This document shows positions 49,075-61,300 of a stretch of 64,000 nt of DNA, piece by piece (position 1 is the stretch's first letter; each line of letters starts with the position of its first letter). This DNA comes from Neodontobutis hainanensis (Eukaryota > Chordata > Actinopteri > Gobiiformes > Odontobutidae): contig JALDNG010000949.1 of assembly GCA_024349245.1 (NCBI GenBank), positions 1-64,000 on the forward strand, given 5' to 3'. The position numbers and the translations under genes are program-made. The notes under the pieces are model-generated. The model saw only the letters and a list, made by a program, of their open reading frames with translations, was not told the origin of the DNA and made no database searches.

Positions 49075-49369
49075 GTACAATAAAGGACTACAGATGGAAA
49101 TAAGCAGTTAAACTATAAACTGGTACAAGCATCTCTGCTCGGCTTAATGAACATTGTGCGTTGTCTTAAAGAAAATAAACTCATTTTAATGCTGCAGGTT
49201 GTGTTCATCTTGAATGCTGTGAACCCTGACCTTGCAGGAGCGACAAGAACTGGTGACGATCACAGCCGGAGAGAAGAAGAAGCCACAATGAGCAGCAGGA
49301 TGACTGTATGGACAGTGAGCTGTACAGGAGTCCTGCGGGAAAACTCTGTCCCGTTCTCAGTCCTGAAAA
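49075..49369 (+). repeat. Duplicated 0.3-kb module, copy 1
   Basis: About 96 percent identical to 53,819-54,115. It starts GTACAATAAAGG and ends CAGTCCTGAAAA. Inside are exon-like features: TGCAG, then CCTTGCAG followed by GAGCGACAAGAACTGGTGAC. Small indels around the AGAAGAAGAAG tract change the reading frame between copies, so neither is clearly coding. It may be part of a multicopy gene exon or an unlisted dispersed repeat. Confidence 0.7.
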
Positions 49370-50430
49370 TATCAGCACACATCATTTACCATTTAAACTC
49401 AGGAGAAGGAAATAAAACCTCTGAGGCACTGATACCTGCCTTGTGTTGAGAGACAAAAATGAGAGAAGTAAAAGAGAAGCCACATCTGGCGGACACAACC
49501 TCCTGTCAGGACACCACGTATCCATGACCTGCGAAGGTAAACGGAGAAAGAAATCAAATTAATGACATTCTCTGTAATTAATGTGTCAATGTATTCACAA
49601 CATTTGACTCAGAAAAACAGATCTGACTCTCTCAATATTTATTGCAACAGGACTTTTCAATTGTTGTTATGTTCCTCCGAGAACCAGTTTCTCCGGCTCT
49701 TTGGTACGAGTGTTTGAACTAATATTACTTCAATAAAAACTATAAAACCAATGTAAAGTGTGTATGTTTAATTCCACTCAGAAAAAGGTACAAGCCAGCG
49801 CTGGGTCACAACACGTAGTTAACAGGAGGTCAGCCCACGTGTTGTGCTGCTGGTCAACTCAATGTTTAAAAGGTCCTAACCTTTGGCCACTCCTCTCACA
49901 GGAGGACACTTCCTACTTTGAATCAGTAGTTTACCTATGTGTCCAGCCAGGGCTGACCAACTGGTTCTGACTGGTTTAAACAGATGAGGTATGTAGTGGA
50001 CTAATCTAGGGTGCAGTGTATCATGCAGAGAGTGTAAATAACATAGAAAACAGTTGAAAAAAGGGTTTCTTACAGTTATAAGAATTTTAGTTTTAATGTT
50101 TAGAGTTACTGGGGGCTTATAGTTGTCTTCAGGTCATGTCAAATTCATGTCATGTCCGTCCTGCTAATTCATGAAGTAGACATAACTAGAGTGAGACATG
50201 GCTTGTCACGGGACTTTTGCACCTGGACCATTGTGAGCGCCTCTCACCAAGGCCGTCACGGTGTTGTATAAATTCTCATGTTCTGTTTACATCTTTAAGC
50301 AAACCTCCGCTGTACCCTTGTTACTGTGTGTGTCTGCTTTGCTTCTCCTTGCAAGGATTAAAACCTGGCCATTGCTTGTTAAATTATAATCTGTCTCCGT
50401 GTCTCTCTGGATAAATATAAGGACATAGAA
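49370..50430. other. Unassigned DNA
   Basis: About 1 kb with only short chance open frames and no recognised element. Confidence 0.4.
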
Positions 50431-51130
50431 AATTCTTATAACACATCTCCTTTGTCTTTTTAACATTAAAAACAGGAAGTGGTCACACCAGTTCTTTAAA
50501 TGGTGGATCTCATGCATGTACCACAGAGGACCAGTCCTCTTTATACAGTAGGCTTAAGATCACTGTCGTCAGAGAACTTAATGATGGGATTGTTGCACAG
50601 ACGGCTCCTGCATTCATTTGTGTAGAGTGAAAAAAGGAAAGGAGAACTCACACATTCCTGTGGGACACCTGTGTTAGAGTATTTGACCGTAGAGAGAACA
50701 CCATTTACTTTTACTTGCTGTTGTTAAGAAAAATAAAACCATTGAATAATAAAATGATTAACATGCAAATCAGTCAATTTCTGGACCAGTAGCTGTGGTT
50801 GTACTGCCGAATAAAAGTCAACACATAAGTGTTTTATACGTGTTTGTAAATGAGCAAGTTGCAGGGGATCTTTAGCATGTCCACAATGATCTTTTCAAAA
50901 CATTTCATTACAACAGATGTCAAAGCTACTGGCCTTAAGTTGTGAACAGCAGGACAAAATACTTAGGGTACAGGGATGATTACAGATTTCTTCCACAGAG
51001 CGGGGACAGTGAAGCGCGATAATGATTGTTGATAAAGTTGAGCACCAAGCAGCAGTCAGTTTGGAAGCAGAAGTCCTCAGTAAGATGGCAGGATCTAGGA
51101 GCCATCTGGTCTGGCAGATTTTTTATTACA
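50430..51130 (-). mobile_element. LINE reverse-transcriptase fragment
   Basis: On the minus strand the order from 51,130 downward is a degraded N-terminal reverse-transcriptase stretch (SVVMKCFEK-like near 50,900), then GVPQECVSSPFLFSLYTNEC and IKFSDDSDL (palm motifs, with FSDD at the YxDD box) at about 50,690-50,545. WCDHFLFLMLK follows at about 50,490. Frame shifts and stops are present. It is truncated at about 50,430, so the C-terminal half is absent here. Confidence 0.8.
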
Positions 51131-51413
51131 GACCTAAACTATGTAAAACTATGTATGTAACCTACAGTATGTAGGGTTAATAGTTGGACAACAAAAAGCA
51201 ACTCCACTGGGGAGGGTCCAAGTTCTCAAAGTCATTGAGCTCATAGCTCTCAGTGTCATTAGAAGTAGAGAGCTGGATCCTGCTGGGATTCTTATTAGCA
51301 ATGCACTGGATCTATTGACAATTATAGCACAGAATATATTGCTTTCATTAGCAATGTTTACCAGGTTTATTACTAGTTTAGAGTCTACTTCAACTTTCTG
51401 GGTTAAAGCTGGG

Positions 51414-51441
51414 TTATTATTATTATTATTATTATTATTAT
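51414..51441. repeat. (TTA)n microsatellite
   Basis: About nine TTA repeats. Confidence 0.97.
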
Positions 51442-51585
51442 AAAATCAACCTAAACTATCTAACTCTGTGGAGTCAGGTGTTTTACTGTAAACCAGAGGA
51501 AAGTCCCAGACAGTTGGCGGGTCATGTTTGCTGAAATGAGCTCTGCCTTATCCTAACCAGACTGCTTACACTGCTGTTGTTTCAG

Positions 51586-52180
51586 AATGAGTTTTGACCA
51601 ACCAGAGAAGAGCTTTGACCCTTTAGATCGGACCCTTACATTAGTCAATGGAAAGGATGACTTGGATCACTTTTGTAAATAGCATTGTTTTGGCGGCGTG
51701 GACATGAACAGAAATGTTATAAAGATGTTTATCAGCTTGTCAGCTCCTGAGGACGGTGGCGGCTTCTTAAAAGCACAACTCTCCTGTGGTCACGCAGTTT
51801 CTCCTGAACCTCTGACAGAAACATGGCGCCACCAACTGGAGGAGGTATGAGCTTATGTCTATAAACAGAATTAGTTTTGCATTCAGACCCCTGACTCATT
51901 GTGTCGCTTCACAAAAAGGACCTAATATGACACGTACTGGTAACACATGTGTAACTTTAAAAGTACTCACATTTTTAGACATCTCTGTGAAGACGGTGCA
52001 GCCAACACTGAAATAAAGGCTTCTTTTGTTTTCAAGGGCAAATACAGATTCAGATGCACTGCTCTGCTCAAGTTGAGTTCTGCTTTGTTTGTCCTAAGCT
52101 CACTCCGGAGTGGCCCCCAGACAGACCTCCATACCAGTGTGGCACAGGAACTAGACACCCCTTCTGCTCTGTAACTGTTA
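51586..52180 (+). pseudogene. RING-like multicopy gene fragment
   Basis: Exon 1, 51,586-51,844, follows GTTGTTTCAG. It has an ATG one base in (MSFDQPEKSFDPLDRTLTLV), an in-frame TAG at about codon 36, then SLSAPEDGGG and LSCGHAVSPEPL before the donor GTATGAG. A second exon-like piece begins at 52,037 after TTTTGTTTTCAAG with GKYRFRCTAL. The CGH motif followed by a downstream Cys resembles zinc-binding exons of fish RING/IBR-like proteins. Identity uncertain; the stop indicates a pseudogene or an error. Confidence 0.5.
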
Positions 52181-52439
52181 TAAATGCAAGAATTAACAAG
52201 TAAATAGCACCAATACCACCAGTTATTTTTGTTCTCATCTTTTTATGCTCTACCAATGCTATACTTTACTTAAAATGGCACTTTGTTCTTTACTTCTTCC
52301 CCTCCTCTTTTACCAAACCCCTCACCATTATGGCTACAGCTTGTCTCCACTAATGCACTCAGTAATATTATCAGAATGTATGTATTATCTCAGAGAAGCA
52401 TATAAATGATGAAAGTTTATTCTGTAAAATGTAACTCAG

Positions 52440-52655
52440 TGCCTTGATATTTCATGTTTCATTTCTGAACAATCATATGAATGAACTAAATAACAATTAC
52501 AATGTCTCTGGCAATAAAGGAAGGACATAGCCACAATATCGCTCAGACCGCTGTGTAGACCTGTCACAATCGCGAAGCAAGTTCCTAGTTTGTGAATCTT
52601 GTTCACTGACAAAGGCAATAAACGTTTTTCTGATTCTGATTCTGATCAGGTTTTA
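52440..52655 (+). mobile_element. LINE or SINE 3' end
   Basis: The segment ends GGCAATAAACG followed by TTCTGATTCTGATTCTGAT, the short tail repeat that ends many fish L2-type elements. No coding part is attached. Confidence 0.55.
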
Positions 52656-52959
52656 TTATTGTGTCATGATTGAAACACAAGCCAGGCCCAAATGTGCTTA
52701 CAAGACACTCCCAATTAAACCAAAGACCAGATACCAACACTAAATGGAGTGAGTAAAGCAAACAAAAAAAGTGTATCACAAAAGTAAAAAGCCAACCTGG
52801 TCACAACATAAATTCAAATAAAAATTATTCTAAGACAAGGTAATCAAACATAAAATAGACTATACATATGTCAAATTAAACTATGCTGAAACATAATAAA
52901 CTAAAAAGACTATACATAAGTTGATTAAAGCTACGCTAAAACAAAATAAACTATGCACA

Positions 52960-53335
52960 GTACAAATGTGAATAAATTGTGTATAGTGCAGGTTGTGTAA
53001 CAGGTATTGCACGTTACAAATATTGCACGGTGAGATTCTACATGATTGTGGAAATACTGCTTGGTGAAAAGAGTTTCTGTGTTAGCAGTGTTCATTGTAG
53101 AGTCTGACAGCAGCAGGAAGGAAAGCCCTGCAGAATCTCTCCTTCACACACCGAGGGTGGAGCAGTCTGTCACTGAAGCTGCTCTCCAGAGCTGACAGGG
53201 CGTCCTGCAGGCGGTGGGACTTATGGTCCAGCATAGATCACCCACTTACCGGACTGAGTCCAGAGGACAGCCCAGGACAGAGCTGGACTTCCTGATGACC
53301 TTGTCCAGCTTCTTCTCTCTCCCTCTCTGTGATGC
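52960..53335 (-). mobile_element. LINE ORF2 C-terminal fragment
   Basis: On the minus strand degraded frames read KVIRKSSSVLGCPLDSV, then ISPTACRTPCQL, SVTDCSTLGV and FLLLSDSTMNTAN, the C-terminal end of a fish LINE ORF2. It lies on the wrong side of the minus-strand reverse-transcriptase piece at 50,430-51,130 to be the same collinear copy, so it is a separate fragment or a rearranged one. AT-rich non-coding sequence (52,656-52,960) follows on its 3' side. Confidence 0.65.
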
Positions 53336-53818
53336 TGAGAGGGAGAGAGAAGACAGTAAAACTATTAAACACATGCATATATTTGTTAAACAGATGTACA
53401 TTAAAACTGAATAATGTGGTGTCTACCTTTTGTGTGCTCAGGAATCCTCTCCAAGAAGCCTGAAAAGAAAAAAACATGCTTTAGTCTCAGGAGAATAGAT
53501 CTGGAGATTTGAACAAAACAATCCAATATACATATCTTTTCTTTGTTTTCTTCTTTCTTATCCTCTTTCCTTTGCTTTTCAGCACATTGTTGTTTGCGTA
53601 ATCTTGTCTACTATTACTAAGTTTTTGCATTTATCGCCTTAACTTTTACGCTTAAATCCACGTAACACAGTCTGTTTTAAAGTGACTTTATTTTTGAAGA
53701 TTATACAAACCTACAAACAAGTCAGCATGTGGGAAAGGTGGTGAATGTTTGATATCTGAGACAAAACATACATCATTATGTGTAAATAAATCTGAGGAGT
53801 TGTCTCTTTAAAATATCA
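53336..53818. other. Unassigned DNA
   Basis: AT-rich sequence with a short CT/GA tract near 53,310-53,350. No gene or repeat was recognised. Confidence 0.4.
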
Positions 53819-54115
53819 GTACAATAAAGGACTACAGATGGAAATTAGCAGTTAAACTATAAACTGGTACAAGCATCTCTGCTCCGGCTTAAAGAACATT
53901 GTACTTTGTCTTAAAGAAAATAAACTCATTTTAATGCTGCAGGTTGTGTTCATCTTGAATGCTGTGAACCCTGACCTTGCAGGAGCGACAAGAACTGGTG
54001 ACGATCACAGCCGGGAGAGAAGAAGAAGCCACAATGAGCAGCAGGATGACTGTATGGACAGTGAGCTGTGCAGGAGTCCTGGGGGAAAACTCTGTCCCGT
54101 TCTCAGTCCTGAAAA
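53819..54115 (+). repeat. Duplicated 0.3-kb module, copy 2
   Basis: Second copy of 49,075-49,369, same orientation, 4.7 kb away. It differs by scattered substitutions and small indels (for example CCGGGAGAG here, CCGGAGAG there). Flanking sequences are unrelated, so the shared boundary is sharp at both ends, like a mobile repeat. Confidence 0.7.
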
Positions 54116-55199
54116 CTAATTCAATACTGCCTCTTGGTTTATGTCAGGCCAAAACCAGTAGCTTAAAATTAAGAAGTGTTTATGTGGGGCACTGAACTCT
54201 GAACTAAACCAATGTAAAACATTGAACTATGGAAGCACAACTGTCAAGTGCTACAGTGGTAATTTGAACAGCAAACAGCATTATAAAACATCATACTATG
54301 TTCACACTAGACCAAATCCTATGTGGCATGAAGAAATGGAAACAAGCAAGTCCCTCTTGAATGAAGTATAGTCCTTGTAGTGAGATGGAATGCGCAGAAT
54401 CTCAAAGCAGGTTGAGGCTGTGATGTAGTTTCAAGTTACTACCTCTACAGACAAACTTGTTGGCAAGACCTCCCAGCCTGTCCAGAATTTTACTAGATTT
54501 TGCAGTTCAGTTGGCGTTGCTCAAGAGTGAATTAAACAGATTTTAAAATGTTTTATTTCCATAAATATTATGGAATACAAATATTTCTTAGTTTCACCTC
54601 CAGTGATGAACTCTTGGAGATAGCCCGATATGCGGAACTTTATGTCTGCTGACCAGTCGTCATCATCATCATCTTCATCTGCTTGTGGCCAAGTGATTCG
54701 CTGCAGAAGAATCTGCGTCAACAAAAGGCCACATGAAAAAACATCCAGCCGCCAATTGCAGTTATTTCTGCAACCACAATTAATTGGTAACAATAAAATA
54801 TACATGTATACACATTAAACTACCATAACTACCTACATGGGAAAGGGCTTAATTTCTGAGTTGCTCTAAAGAAGATCCCGACAGTGGATCGCATTACTGC
54901 CACAGAATTAGCTACAAGTGTGTGGAGCTGTAGCAGTGAGACTGAGATGGTTGTATACCGAGAGAGTCGCATGTCATCGTAGGATTACGGTTTATATTCA
55001 ACCAACAGCTGTACCAGATACTGCCCGTGACTTCATCAGTAGAACTGTTTTCAGGAACAGACACCTAATGCTTTTAGATCAGTGGTTACTGAACAACTTA
55101 GACCATCCCTTGTTTTCAGCTTATGAACAACAAAGAAACCAGTGGACATCTGAGAATCTAATCAGCAGGACGGATCGACTGCTCTACAATCAGTCTAGG

Positions 55200-55290
55200 A
55201 CAGAAGAAGAAGTTTGAATCAACTAATTTGAAGATACCAAATAACTGATTTACTCCTTGGGGATTAATAAAATTGAAGTGAATAAGAAAC
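55200..55290 (+). mobile_element. LINE-type 3' tail in HECT intron
   Basis: TTTACTCCTTGGGGATTAAT followed by AAAATTG resembles the 3' end of fish L2/Rex-like elements. The preceding plus-strand open frame (54,918-55,217) has no recognised domain. Confidence 0.35.
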
Positions 55291-55687
55291 AAGTTGTCTG
55301 TAAACAAAGCTATCAAACTTAGATGCAAGGTCACAGTGGCCAGTGCGAAACCACCTGACAGCACTGGAGAAGGATATAGCATTATCATTCCAGTCCAAAC
55401 GCCTTTGCTTCAACTTTATCTTCAAGTAAGACCATAAGAAAGCAAAATTACCTCTGGACAGATGTTCTCTGCCCCTCTTTTGGAAAAAGGATAGCTGCTG
55501 TGTCTGGTCTTTGAGTAAGCAAAGTCCACAATGGTGCTTCTTTTAGTCCTCTGCGCAGTTGCTTAATCTGTCTTACAACTCGTTTTCAAACCACTTTCGG
55601 TTACTTTTGTTCAGTAAAGGAAGGTCCATGCATAGGCCAACTCCTGTATCTGCTGCTTTTCCTTTTCTGACAGGTTGGATTCTCCTT

Positions 55688-55690
<3 letters not shown>

Positions 55691-55778
<88 letters not shown>
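55691..55778. repeat. (AT)n microsatellite
   Basis: About 44 AT repeats, in the HECT pseudogene just before (minus strand) the exon ending at 55,452. Confidence 0.98.
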
Positions 55779-55781
<3 letters not shown>

Positions 55782-57966
55782 AAAAGAAAATATAGAAAAA
55801 TCTAACTAAGACATGTCTGTTAAGAGTCTCAGTCAACCAGGCCATCTAGAAGAAAAAAGGGTTAAAGCCAAAGCATCTGGACGTAGGTTTGAAGGTGAAC
55901 CTTGTCCAGATGCTTTGGATTTAACACTTTTTCCATCTTCAAACTAAGAGATATGGGAGAAACATACAAGCTTAATTGTGTCACGAATGTCGAGGTCCGG
56001 ACAATCCTCTACAGTGACAGTTGATGTTTCAGGACTGCCACCAAGTAGGACATGCACAAAAGCTGGACTAAGTCCTGAAAGGCATGGCCCTCCATGGAGA
56101 AAGGAGTGACCCATCATTCTCCCTGCCACAAGGAACAGGTCACTTTCAACAAGAAAGTGCGACGGTTCTCCATCAAAAGCCGAGTGACACTGCTATTTGC
56201 TGTGAAAAATATGTTAGAAAGCAATTGGTTTTCTAAATTTACGGATGTTTCAATATTTGTGAACTGTAAATTCTTAAATCCTTGACGATTCATTTTTATT
56301 AAATGTTTCATAACAGCAATGCATTATAATTTAATTGTATAGCAAACAGCATGGGCATATATGCATAAAATACATACCAAAATGAATGTGAAATCCAAAC
56401 TTTAATTTTTCCATGCAAGTTGAGAAGAAAAAACGTGTAACCCCAAGTCCAATAGCAGTATCCCCTGTACAACAAAATTTTAATAGTAGGCTTAATTATT
56501 ATTTGACAACTATAACTTTTATTTGGTTTTACCTTCAAGTCTGCAAATCAAGGGGCGTGCCCATTCCACATTGGTTTGCTTATAAAAAGATATAAGGGCC
56601 ATGTCCTGTTCTGCAGGACTTTTCCTGATGTCCATGCATAGAGTTAACGGACTCTTCATTGCATGGATTTGGAGATAATACTCCGCACACTGAGATATGG
56701 CCTTACTTAAGTCACTAACAGATGACCAATCTAATAAGAAACAGTAAAAGCAAATATAAGGGGTTCAATACATAAATCTAATATGCATGATTAAGAAATT
56801 GAATGACTCTCTCTTAACAATGCTTTGATGGCTGTTCTATAATTAAAAGACACTTTGAATAGCACATACCCATGGAAGTAGTCGCTGAAGTTATGGATGG
56901 TCCAGGAACCACTGCTTGTTCCTTTTTGGGATAAACTGCAAGTGTCACTTGACTAAAATAAAAAAAAATAAAAATAATAATAATTATACACATATGTAAC
57001 AAATGCAAGAATGACAACAGGCTCGGTTTATTTAATGTCAAAACACTGTGAAGAGACAATAGAAACAACACTGATAAAATTATTCTTTCGTATAAAAAGG
57101 GTCATTCAGTCTAGAAATTGAATCTAACCAATAAAACCTCTTTAAAAAATTAGAAAATAAAAAAGATACCTTTCACCACATGTAGATGCGTGCTGCTCTA
57201 TCCGATCAGATTTAAACATTTTCAGAAAAACAGGACAGGACTGAGCTGTTGGAAAATAGAAAGAAAGTTTTAGTAAAACATAATTATGTGAAAGGACATA
57301 AATATGAACTAGGTTCCTAAGTTTTAAATTATGGTGTAGTAAGAAGTGTAGGTTGTCGTAAGGACAGACAAATCATACATTGTTCCTCAACCAGATGAGC
57401 TATGTCTTCCTTAGGCCCGTCACTGTCGACTTCAATGATCAAACAGGAGTCAATATAATACTTTAGAAGCTGCAGAGGTACAGCAACACCACACTTGTGA
57501 CATGTGGCTTTTGCCATACGCTGAAGGCTCCATCAGTTAGTTGTAGTGGACTTCTATCAAGATCTTCTTGGACAGGGACTATGAACAGTTTTTACCTTGA
57601 GCAACAGACTTCAAGAGTCTGCCTGTATAACCAGCATCGTCAGGTGACACAAGGGACAGTTTGCTTCCCCATACACCTGTCAAAATTAAAAATTATTTAA
57701 AAATTGCAGCCAAACATAGATTGCATAGTATAGTTTTTATAGACATTACTGCAATTATATTAAATAAACTAACCTTTGCTTCTTGTTAAAAAAAAAAAAA
57801 AAAAAATCTCTGCTTACCAGCTGCTTTATAAAGTAGCCATCCACCTGTTACTGTTTGCAGTTTTGGAAATAGAACTTTGAAGGCGTCACATAACTGTAGG
57901 TGAAAAAGTACAAAAAATTGACATTTCTTCTCAAAACAAACCTATTTAATATGCATTGCACACACA

Positions 57967-57969
<3 letters not shown>

Positions 57970-58029
<60 letters not shown>
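57970..58029. repeat. (AT)n microsatellite
   Basis: About 30 AT repeats, beyond the first recognised HECT exon. An A18 run also lies at about 57,788-57,806. Confidence 0.97.
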
Positions 58030-58030
<1 letters not shown>

Positions 58031-59969
58031 CCACTAACACCTTTCAGAGGATCAAAGAATTTACAACTCTCAACTTTTAAAGACTCTTCCCTTTTGTTTA
58101 TTCACACTGAGGAAGACAAGAAGACGTAATTAACAACTCCGTGCTAATCTGGACCAGATCTATCTGGAGTTCACTGCTCATTGCCCACACTGGTATCAAG
58201 CTCTGATGGAGAGCCACACCACTGGAGCGTGGCTCGTAATAATTTGTACAGTTTGGATCGATGTTCAAGCACACAAAACAGAACATAACCTTACATCTGT
58301 CACATGTGTTTACAGTGTTATGTTATGTGTTATGCTCCGGCAGTTTACCACATGTGGGACAGGCCCATATGGGGGAGAGGCCAGTGACCTTTTCAAACTT
58401 GATAACAGGACCGGTTTTCATCATTTGTAATGGCACATTATCCGTGTGTAATTATTATTATTATTTATTTATGTTATATTAAATTCGTTTTAAATATGTA
58501 TTGTTTTCCTGTTGTTGTAGCATCCATTAATGAGTTTTCTTTAAAGTGGGCAACAGGTAACAAAAAGATAGCCATGTCCCTGGAAAACACATGGTGACAG
58601 CACTTTCACAGCTAAAATAGCGGTGCCACGTTTGAGTTGCAGGATGTGATTATAAAGCTTTCTTCCACTTCTTTCCTCGACTATAACTGTCAAGTATTAA
58701 CGGTATATATCTGCTACTTCAACACTTTACATACTGCCTGTGTCATTATAACCAAGTTCACTTTTTAAATATGAATATCCATCACCAGGGTTAGCATACT
58801 ACAGCGGTGCACGTGCTGGCGTAACCACGTACAGGTGCCGGTTGCTAAGAGCATCTCCTAGCAAGTACGTTCTTGCAAAACTTGCAAACTTCTGGCTGTG
58901 AGAAAAAGTGCAAATCTTGAGTTTGATTCCACGATTTCTTCAAAAGGAGACTTTAACTGCGGACATTTCCTACTAAGACTTCTACTGACCACCCACTGAC
59001 CAGGACTACGAGACCTTTTGAGAGAAAACGTGAGATTTTAAGATTTCCATGTTCAAGTTCTTTCCTATGGGCTTTCCCATTAAATCTGCACAGCAACTAT
59101 ATGAACCAATATATTTGAGCAAAATGGTCTTTTGTCGATGTTTAAATGATGTTTCACGGTAAATTTTAACTCAGAATATGTGTATTTTGTGACTTTGTTT
59201 GTTCTTAGAGCTTATCAGACATAATGTAAAAGTCCATTTACACAGACATATTAATGAAAGCAACAAAACGCACAGGAGGCTAACATTTAAATTGAGAGCT
59301 GTCTGCAACGTATTTTGATTAATTTCTATATTATACATTTTGTATTTAACCTAGTACCTAATTATAGAAAATACATTTGTTTTATGTTGATTCATTTCCA
59401 AATATAATACAATAGGTTTCAAAAAGTAATTCAGGAGAATCCTGTGTAAACCAGGAACATGTAGAAGCAGAGTTTGTTGAACATATTTGTTAATGAAAAT
59501 GTACAGTTATGTTTTTGTGTTAGTTTTGTAGCTATTATGAAAAAATAAGCTCTATTCATAAAGTAAATATATCCAGATTGTAATGAGGACAAATGATTAT
59601 TCATAAATAACTCATAACCACTTTATAACAACACTGTAACCTTTCTGCACATTAAAGTCCTCTGCTATAATTTTAGTAGTTTAGTGAATAATAATGTCTT
59701 TGAACGTGGACATATTCTCCTGGTTTGATCTGAGATTGGTCAAAATCACTCTGAGGCTTTATGAGTAAAAGATGGTTTAAGATTAAACAGTGCTGCTTTA
59801 AAAGTACTCTCTGTATTGGTACATTGTGCTAGTGTCCATGAAACGATAGAAAATTGCACTAGACAGAAAGTACATGGTGGACTTGAATCAGTAACAGTTC
59901 CATGTTCAGACATGGATTTAAAAAGACCTCAGAGCCTCATGGCTTTGCTTTATTTTGATGAATCACACA
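58030..59969. other. Unassigned DNA
   Basis: About 1.9 kb with only short open frames. A GC-richer stretch at 58,800-59,030 contains GGTTGCTAAG and CCTAGCAAG in inverted order and could be near a promoter, but no transcript can be defined. The remainder is AT-rich. Confidence 0.4.
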
Positions 59970-60250
59970 TAGGGTGACCACCCGTCCAGCGTAAGCAGCG
60001 TGCGTGCACAGCGTTTGAAGCGAATTTACGCGTCCGCAATTTGAGACCGTGTCACGCATAATCAGGTCTTGCTCCAAAAAAGTCTATACCAGCGGTCCCT
60101 AACCCCGGACCGGTCCGTGGGTGATTTGGTACCGGGCCGCAGAGAATAAATAAACAACTTACATTATTTCCGTTTTATATATTATCTGAGCCTGAACAAT
60201 GTTTTATTTTGAAAAATGACCGGATTCCCTCTATTACATTCGTCTATTAC

Positions 60251-60983
60251 TGTGTCCAAATTCAGGGTCTACATCCTCCTTAGGATCCTTCCTACCCAGT
60301 TGAAGGAGGAGGGGTCCTCCGACGACCGCAAAACCCGGAAGTCGGTGTTTGTGAATTTGGACAGCCTACCCTTCTTTCAGTTCCCTCCCTTACCCGTTGC
60401 TCATTTCCTGTCGCCTAGCAACCGTGACAGCGCTAAGCTTTTTTTTTTGTTTGTTTGCTCCGGTGAAGAGCTCATCGTTCTTTCCCCGGAGCTTTATAAA
60501 AACTTCTGTCTGCTCTTTCATCCCTGGAAGCGTTAAAAACAGCTTCAATCACTAACAGATTAGCTGTGTGTAAGGGGACATTACACAGGCTGTAAGGAAG
60601 AAGCTAGTTTACGAGTAATGTTTTTGGTATATAAGCGTACAAATGTAAAAAAAAAAAAAAATACTTAACAAAATGTATGACAACCACTGAAAAACACGTA
60701 TTTTTTTAAAAGCCAGTTTTTAAAAACGTACATCTAAAAGCATACTCCTCTCCCACTCCGCTACCGCTAGCTTCATTGGCCATTACGCTCTGCCGAAAGA
60801 ATTATGGGATAGGTAGGACGGAAAGGATCCACCTCACCCATCCTTCCAATTCGGGAAAAGGAGGACGTATTTGTGGGCGCATTTGAAGGATCCTACGAAT
60901 TTGGACAGCCTTCGTCGCTGCGCTGTGGACGTAACATCCTTCAAATGAGGACTCGAAGGATGCAGACCCTGAATTTGGACACA
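60251..60983. mobile_element. Inner DNA transposon, 26-bp inverted ends
   Basis: TGTGTCCAAATTCAGGGTCT at the left end matches the reverse complement of the right end with one mismatch in about 26 bp. Flanks GTCTATTAC (60,242-60,250) and GCCTATGAC (60,984-60,992) look like an imperfect 8-9-bp target duplication. The interior is non-coding, with subterminal copies of GAATTTGGACAGCC. Non-autonomous; probably hAT by duplication length. Confidence 0.8.
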
Positions 60984-61063
60984 GCCTATGACTCACTCTT
61001 GATGCTTGTCCCGGTCACGTGATACGTAGCCACTAAAATGAAACCCCAAAGCTAACGTTTGCA

Positions 61064-61300
61064 AAATGAGAAAAAAACGAACGTCTTTGTAAAGTTTCTT
61101 CTCAAAAGGAGAAAAGACCCAGTGAGGAGACAGAAGAAGAGCATACTAATTCCAAGAGAAAGTAAGTGACATTTAACAGACAATACCAAGAGTCCTACTT
61201 AAAATATAAATTTATAGACAGGTGATTCTGCAGAATATGCGGCGGCCGGCTCTAATGAAGCAATGAAGCCTTCAAAACTGCTTAATAAACTGCACGTGTA
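61064..61300 (+). pseudogene. hAT transposase N-terminal remnant
   Basis: Within the middle element. Degraded frames read FNRQYQESYLKYKFI, then CRICGGRL, stops, SNEAMKPSKLL and a final His, the BED-like zinc-finger region of Tip100/ZBED5-like hAT transposases. Everything downstream (the catalytic and dimerisation domains) is missing. Confidence 0.7.

Larger units (their letters stand above)
54302..57893 (-). pseudogene. G2E3-like HECT-type E3 ubiquitin ligase pseudogene
   Basis: Collinear minus-strand exons. 57,893-57,818 encodes FPKLQTVTGGWLLYKAAG. 57,676 to about 57,376 encodes SPDDAGYTGRLLKS, then after a frame shift CHKCGVAVPLQLL. 57,245-57,170 has a small zinc-finger pattern (CPVF then HASTCGE). 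56,952-56,870 is of unknown type. 56,730-56,533 encodes YLQIHAMKSPLTLCM. 56,199 to about 55,940 has AGRMMGHSFLHGGPCLSGL and DCPDLDIRDTIKL, the HECT N-lobe. About 55,690-55,452 encodes EKEKQQIQELAYAW and NKSNRKWFENEL. 54,700-54,598 encodes RISGYLQEFI. 54,519-54,302 encodes KFWTGWEVLPTSL, ITASTCFEILRIPSHY (HECT catalytic Cys) and IGFGLV with TGA. HECT ligases pass ubiquitin through that cysteine. Frame shifts and an in-frame TGA ten bases before the catalytic exon core mark decay. Upstream exons and promoter were not found. Confidence 0.8.

Noticed and set aside
48915..49103. Small protein gene across the SINE
   Set aside because: The frame follows the tRNA-derived and core SINE sequence and has no independent coding evidence.
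58805..58890. RFX X-box promoter made of GGTTGCTAAG and CCTAGCAAG
   Set aside because: The half-sites are about 7 bp apart, wider than the usual 1-3-bp spacing, and no transcript start can be defined.
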